Under the pieces are notes generated by a model. That model had not been told where the DNA came from, made no database searches, and was given only the letters and a program-made list of their open reading frames with translations. Below, piece after piece: positions 4,515-6,347 of a stretch of 6,347 nucleotides of DNA. Origin of the DNA: an uncultured Rhodospirillaceae bacterium (GTDB taxonomy: Bacteria > Pseudomonadota > Alphaproteobacteria > RF32 > CAG-239); the NCBI GenBank assembly GCA_900313185.1, contig OMQI01000170.1, forward strand, positions 1-6,347, written 5' to 3'. The stretch's first letter is position 1; every line of letters begins with the position of its first letter. The position numbers and the translations under genes were made by a program.

Positions 4515-6347
4515 ATGCAGGATCCTAAATTTATACATTTGAGGGTGCATAGTGCGTATTCGTTGGCATTGGGAGCTGTTCCGGTGCCAAAGCTTATGCA
4601 TAAATTGCACGAAATGGGAGTTCCTGCCTGCGCTATAACCGATCGTGGTAATATGTTCGGCGCTAAATGTTTTTCGCACTATGCGGCAGATGAAGGAATC
4701 AAGCCTATTATAGGTGCGGAAATGAACCTTCATAATGATGATTCGGAAGTATTGTCTATTTCCAAAGGGCGTGAACTGGAACCGAACCGAATAATTTTAT
4801 TGGTTAAAAATGAAGACGGTTATAAATCAATTATGAAATTGTTTCATCGTTATTATTTGGATAATATGGAAAACAGCCTTTATCCGCAAATAAATATGAA
4901 TGACTTACGTCAATACGGAGAGGGTTTGATTTGCTTAACCGGAGGATATGAAGGACCTTTGGGAAATTTGATTTTGCAAAATCGCAAAGCCGATGCCGAG
5001 AAAAAACTTCTGGAATTAAAAGAAATATTCGGTGACCGCTTATATATGGAAATTTCCCGTGTCGGCTATGAAGGTGAAAAAAATACCGAAAATGATTTTA
5101 TAGACCTTGCGTATAAACATAATGTACCATTGGTAGCCACAAACGATGTGTTCTTTTTCGATAAAAGTATGTATGAAGCTCACGATGCATTGGTTTGCAT
5201 TGCCGAGGGAGAATATGTTGCAAATGAAAATCGCCGCAAATATCTTCCGGAAAATTATTTGCGCAGTGAAGATGAAATGCTGGAATTGTTTAAAGATATT
5301 CCGGAAGCCATTGAAAATACGGTATTAATTGCCAAAAGATGCAATTTTATTTCCAAAAAAATAGATGCTTTGTTACCTATTTTTATCTGTCCCGAAGGCA
5401 AAACTCAAGATGAGTTTATTACCGAGGAATCATATAAAGGATTGCACGAGCGTATGGTTGCTCAAGTGTACACCAAAGATATGACGGCGGAAGAGCGATT
5501 AAAAATCGATACCGAATATTATAATCGTTTGGAATATGAGCTGAGCGTTATCAAAAAAATGGGTTTTCCCGGATATTTTTTGATAGTGTCGGATTTTATC
5601 CGTTGGTCAAAGACGCACGGTGTCGCCATTGGTCCGGGGCGTGGTTCCGGAGCCGGTTCAATAGTGGCGTGGGCTTTGAAAATCACTGACTTGGACCCGA
5701 TTCGTTTAAATTTGTTGTTTGAGCGTTTTTTAAATCCGGAACGTGTTAATATGCCGGATTTTGATGTGGATTTGTGTCAGGAAAACAGGCATAAGACCAT
5801 AGAGTATGTGCAGAAAAAATATGGCTACGACCACGTTGCGCAAATAATAACCTATGGCAAATTGCAATCAAAATTAGTGGTGAGAGATGTAGCTCGTGTT
5901 ACCGGAATGTCGTTCAGCCAAGGGGATAAAATCGCCAAACTGATACCGATGGGGCAGGGCGGTAAAAATCCTACGTTGACTGAAGCTCTGGAGCAAGTTC
6001 CGGAATTACGGGAAATGCGAAGAAATGATCCGCAGGTAAATAAATTATTTGATATTGCCATTCAACTGGAGGGATTATATCGAAATTCCGGTATGCACGC
6101 TGCCGGCGTGGTTATCGGTGACAGGCCGCTTGACCAATTGGTGCCGCTGTATAAAGATCCACGTGCAGAAATGCCGGTAACTCAGTATGATATGAAGTAT
6201 GTCGAAGAAACCGGACTGATTAAGTTCGACTTTTTGGGTTTAAAAACCTTAACGGTGATAAATCGTGCGGTTGAGTGGGTTAAGAAAATACACGGCATAG
6301 AACTTAAAATGGACGAATTGCCGCTTGATGATAAACCTACATATGAA
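4515..6347 (+). CDS. dnaE: DNA polymerase III alpha subunit (DnaE), N-terminal 611 residues, cut by the window end
   Basis: DnaE is the catalytic polymerase of the replicative holoenzyme. The frame stays open from the ATG at 4515 to the last base; full-length proteins are about 1,150 residues, so roughly half is present. An N-terminal PHP domain (about 6-280) begins FIHLRVHSAYSLALG. Its first metal-binding His is Arg (R10) and the later TDHGN-type motif reads TDRGN (42-46), so the domain is probably metal-poor and not a proofreader, as in E. coli DnaE. The polymerase part follows, with FPGYFLIVSDF (351-361), GPGRGSGAGS (373-382), PDFDVDLC with catalytic D415 and D417, and FDFLGLKTL with the third catalytic aspartate D572. 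AGGA at 4505-4508 is the ribosome-binding site. It lies 22 bases after the Cys-rich gene with no terminator between, so it is probably transcribed with parAB. The C-terminal tau- and beta-clamp-binding regions are outside the window. Confidence 0.96.
   Translation, partial: MQDPKFIHLRVHSAYSLALGAVPVPKLMHKLHEMGVPACAITDRGNMFGAKCFSHYAADEGIKPIIGAEMNLHNDDSEVLSISKGRELEPNRIILLVKNEDGYKSIMKLFHRYYLDNMENSLYPQINMNDLRQYGEGLICLTGGYEGPLGNLILQNRKADAEKKLLELKEIFGDRLYMEISRVGYEGEKNTENDFIDLAYKHNVPLVATNDVFFFDKSMYEAHDALVCIAEGEYVANENRRKYLPENYLRSEDEMLELFKDIPEAIENTVLIAKRCNFISKKIDALLPIFICPEGKTQDEFITEESYKGLHERMVAQVYTKDMTAEERLKIDTEYYNRLEYELSVIKKMGFPGYFLIVSDFIRWSKTHGVAIGPGRGSGAGSIVAWALKITDLDPIRLNLLFERFLNPERVNMPDFDVDLCQENRHKTIEYVQKKYGYDHVAQIITYGKLQSKLVVRDVARVTGMSFSQGDKIAKLIPMGQGGKNPTLTEALEQVPELREMRRNDPQVNKLFDIAIQLEGLYRNSGMHAAGVVIGDRPLDQLVPLYKDPRAEMPVTQYDMKYVEETGLIKFDFLGLKTLTVINRAVEWVKKIHGIELKMDELPLDDKPTYE

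Noticed and set aside
4335..4733. 132-residue open frame on the - strand across the Cys-rich gene and the dnaE start
   Set aside because: It is a shadow of two well-supported genes on the + strand, with composition odd for a real protein (rich in His, Phe, Tyr and Arg) and no recognisable motif.
4880..4888. DnaA-box-like TTATCCGCA in dnaE
   Set aside because: Single site with one mismatch to TTATCCACA inside coding sequence, with no cluster of further boxes, no AT-rich unwinding element and no intergenic space for an origin.
1..6347. Search for tRNA or rRNA genes, CRISPR repeats, insertion-sequence ends, phage genes or riboswitches
   Set aside because: Nothing supportable was seen; all gaps between genes are short and explained by terminators, ribosome-binding sites or one probable promoter region.

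Overview
The window reads as a stretch of chromosome from an AT-rich alphaproteobacterium. The evidence is the housekeeping set mnmG (gidA), rsmG (gidB), parA, parB, all on the + strand, which is the conserved replication-origin-proximal cluster of that class. The DnaE start, with an Arg where other bacteria have the first His of the PHP domain, is of the proteobacterial type. An uncultured, low-GC (possibly host-associated) lineage is an inference from base composition only. No phage, insertion sequence, CRISPR, tRNA or rRNA signal was found, and coding density is high, with no gene-free stretch over about 130 bases.

Layout. Bases 1-180 hold the C-terminal end of mnmG. It overlaps by 8 bases an intact PHP-domain phosphoesterase of the histidinol-phosphatase type (173-1018), followed by a hairpin terminator (1049-1075). 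Next is a stand-alone aspartate/glutamate racemase-family gene (1101-1811), closed by a strong 13-bp intrinsic terminator (1814-1854). The second unit then starts: rsmG (1937-2563), parA (2560-3327), parB (3328-4224), a small cysteine-rich protein resembling the catalytic chain of ferredoxin-thioredoxin reductase (4250-4492), and the first 611 codons of dnaE, the DNA polymerase III alpha subunit (4515 to the window end). These five genes overlap or sit 0-25 bases apart, each with a Shine-Dalgarno sequence, so they look like one operon.

How it works together. ParA and ParB are the chromosome segregation ATPase and the CTP-dependent centromere-binding clamp. Their DNA target is also here: a perfect 16-bp parS site, TGTTTCACGTGAAACA, lies inside the 5' end of rsmG (1969-1984). 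There it simultaneously encodes the VSRET residues of RsmG. The operon therefore carries the centromere, its loader, its ATPase, an rRNA methyltransferase and the replicative polymerase. The less usual points are the two metabolic genes wedged between mnmG and rsmG, and the small redox-type protein between parB and dnaE.
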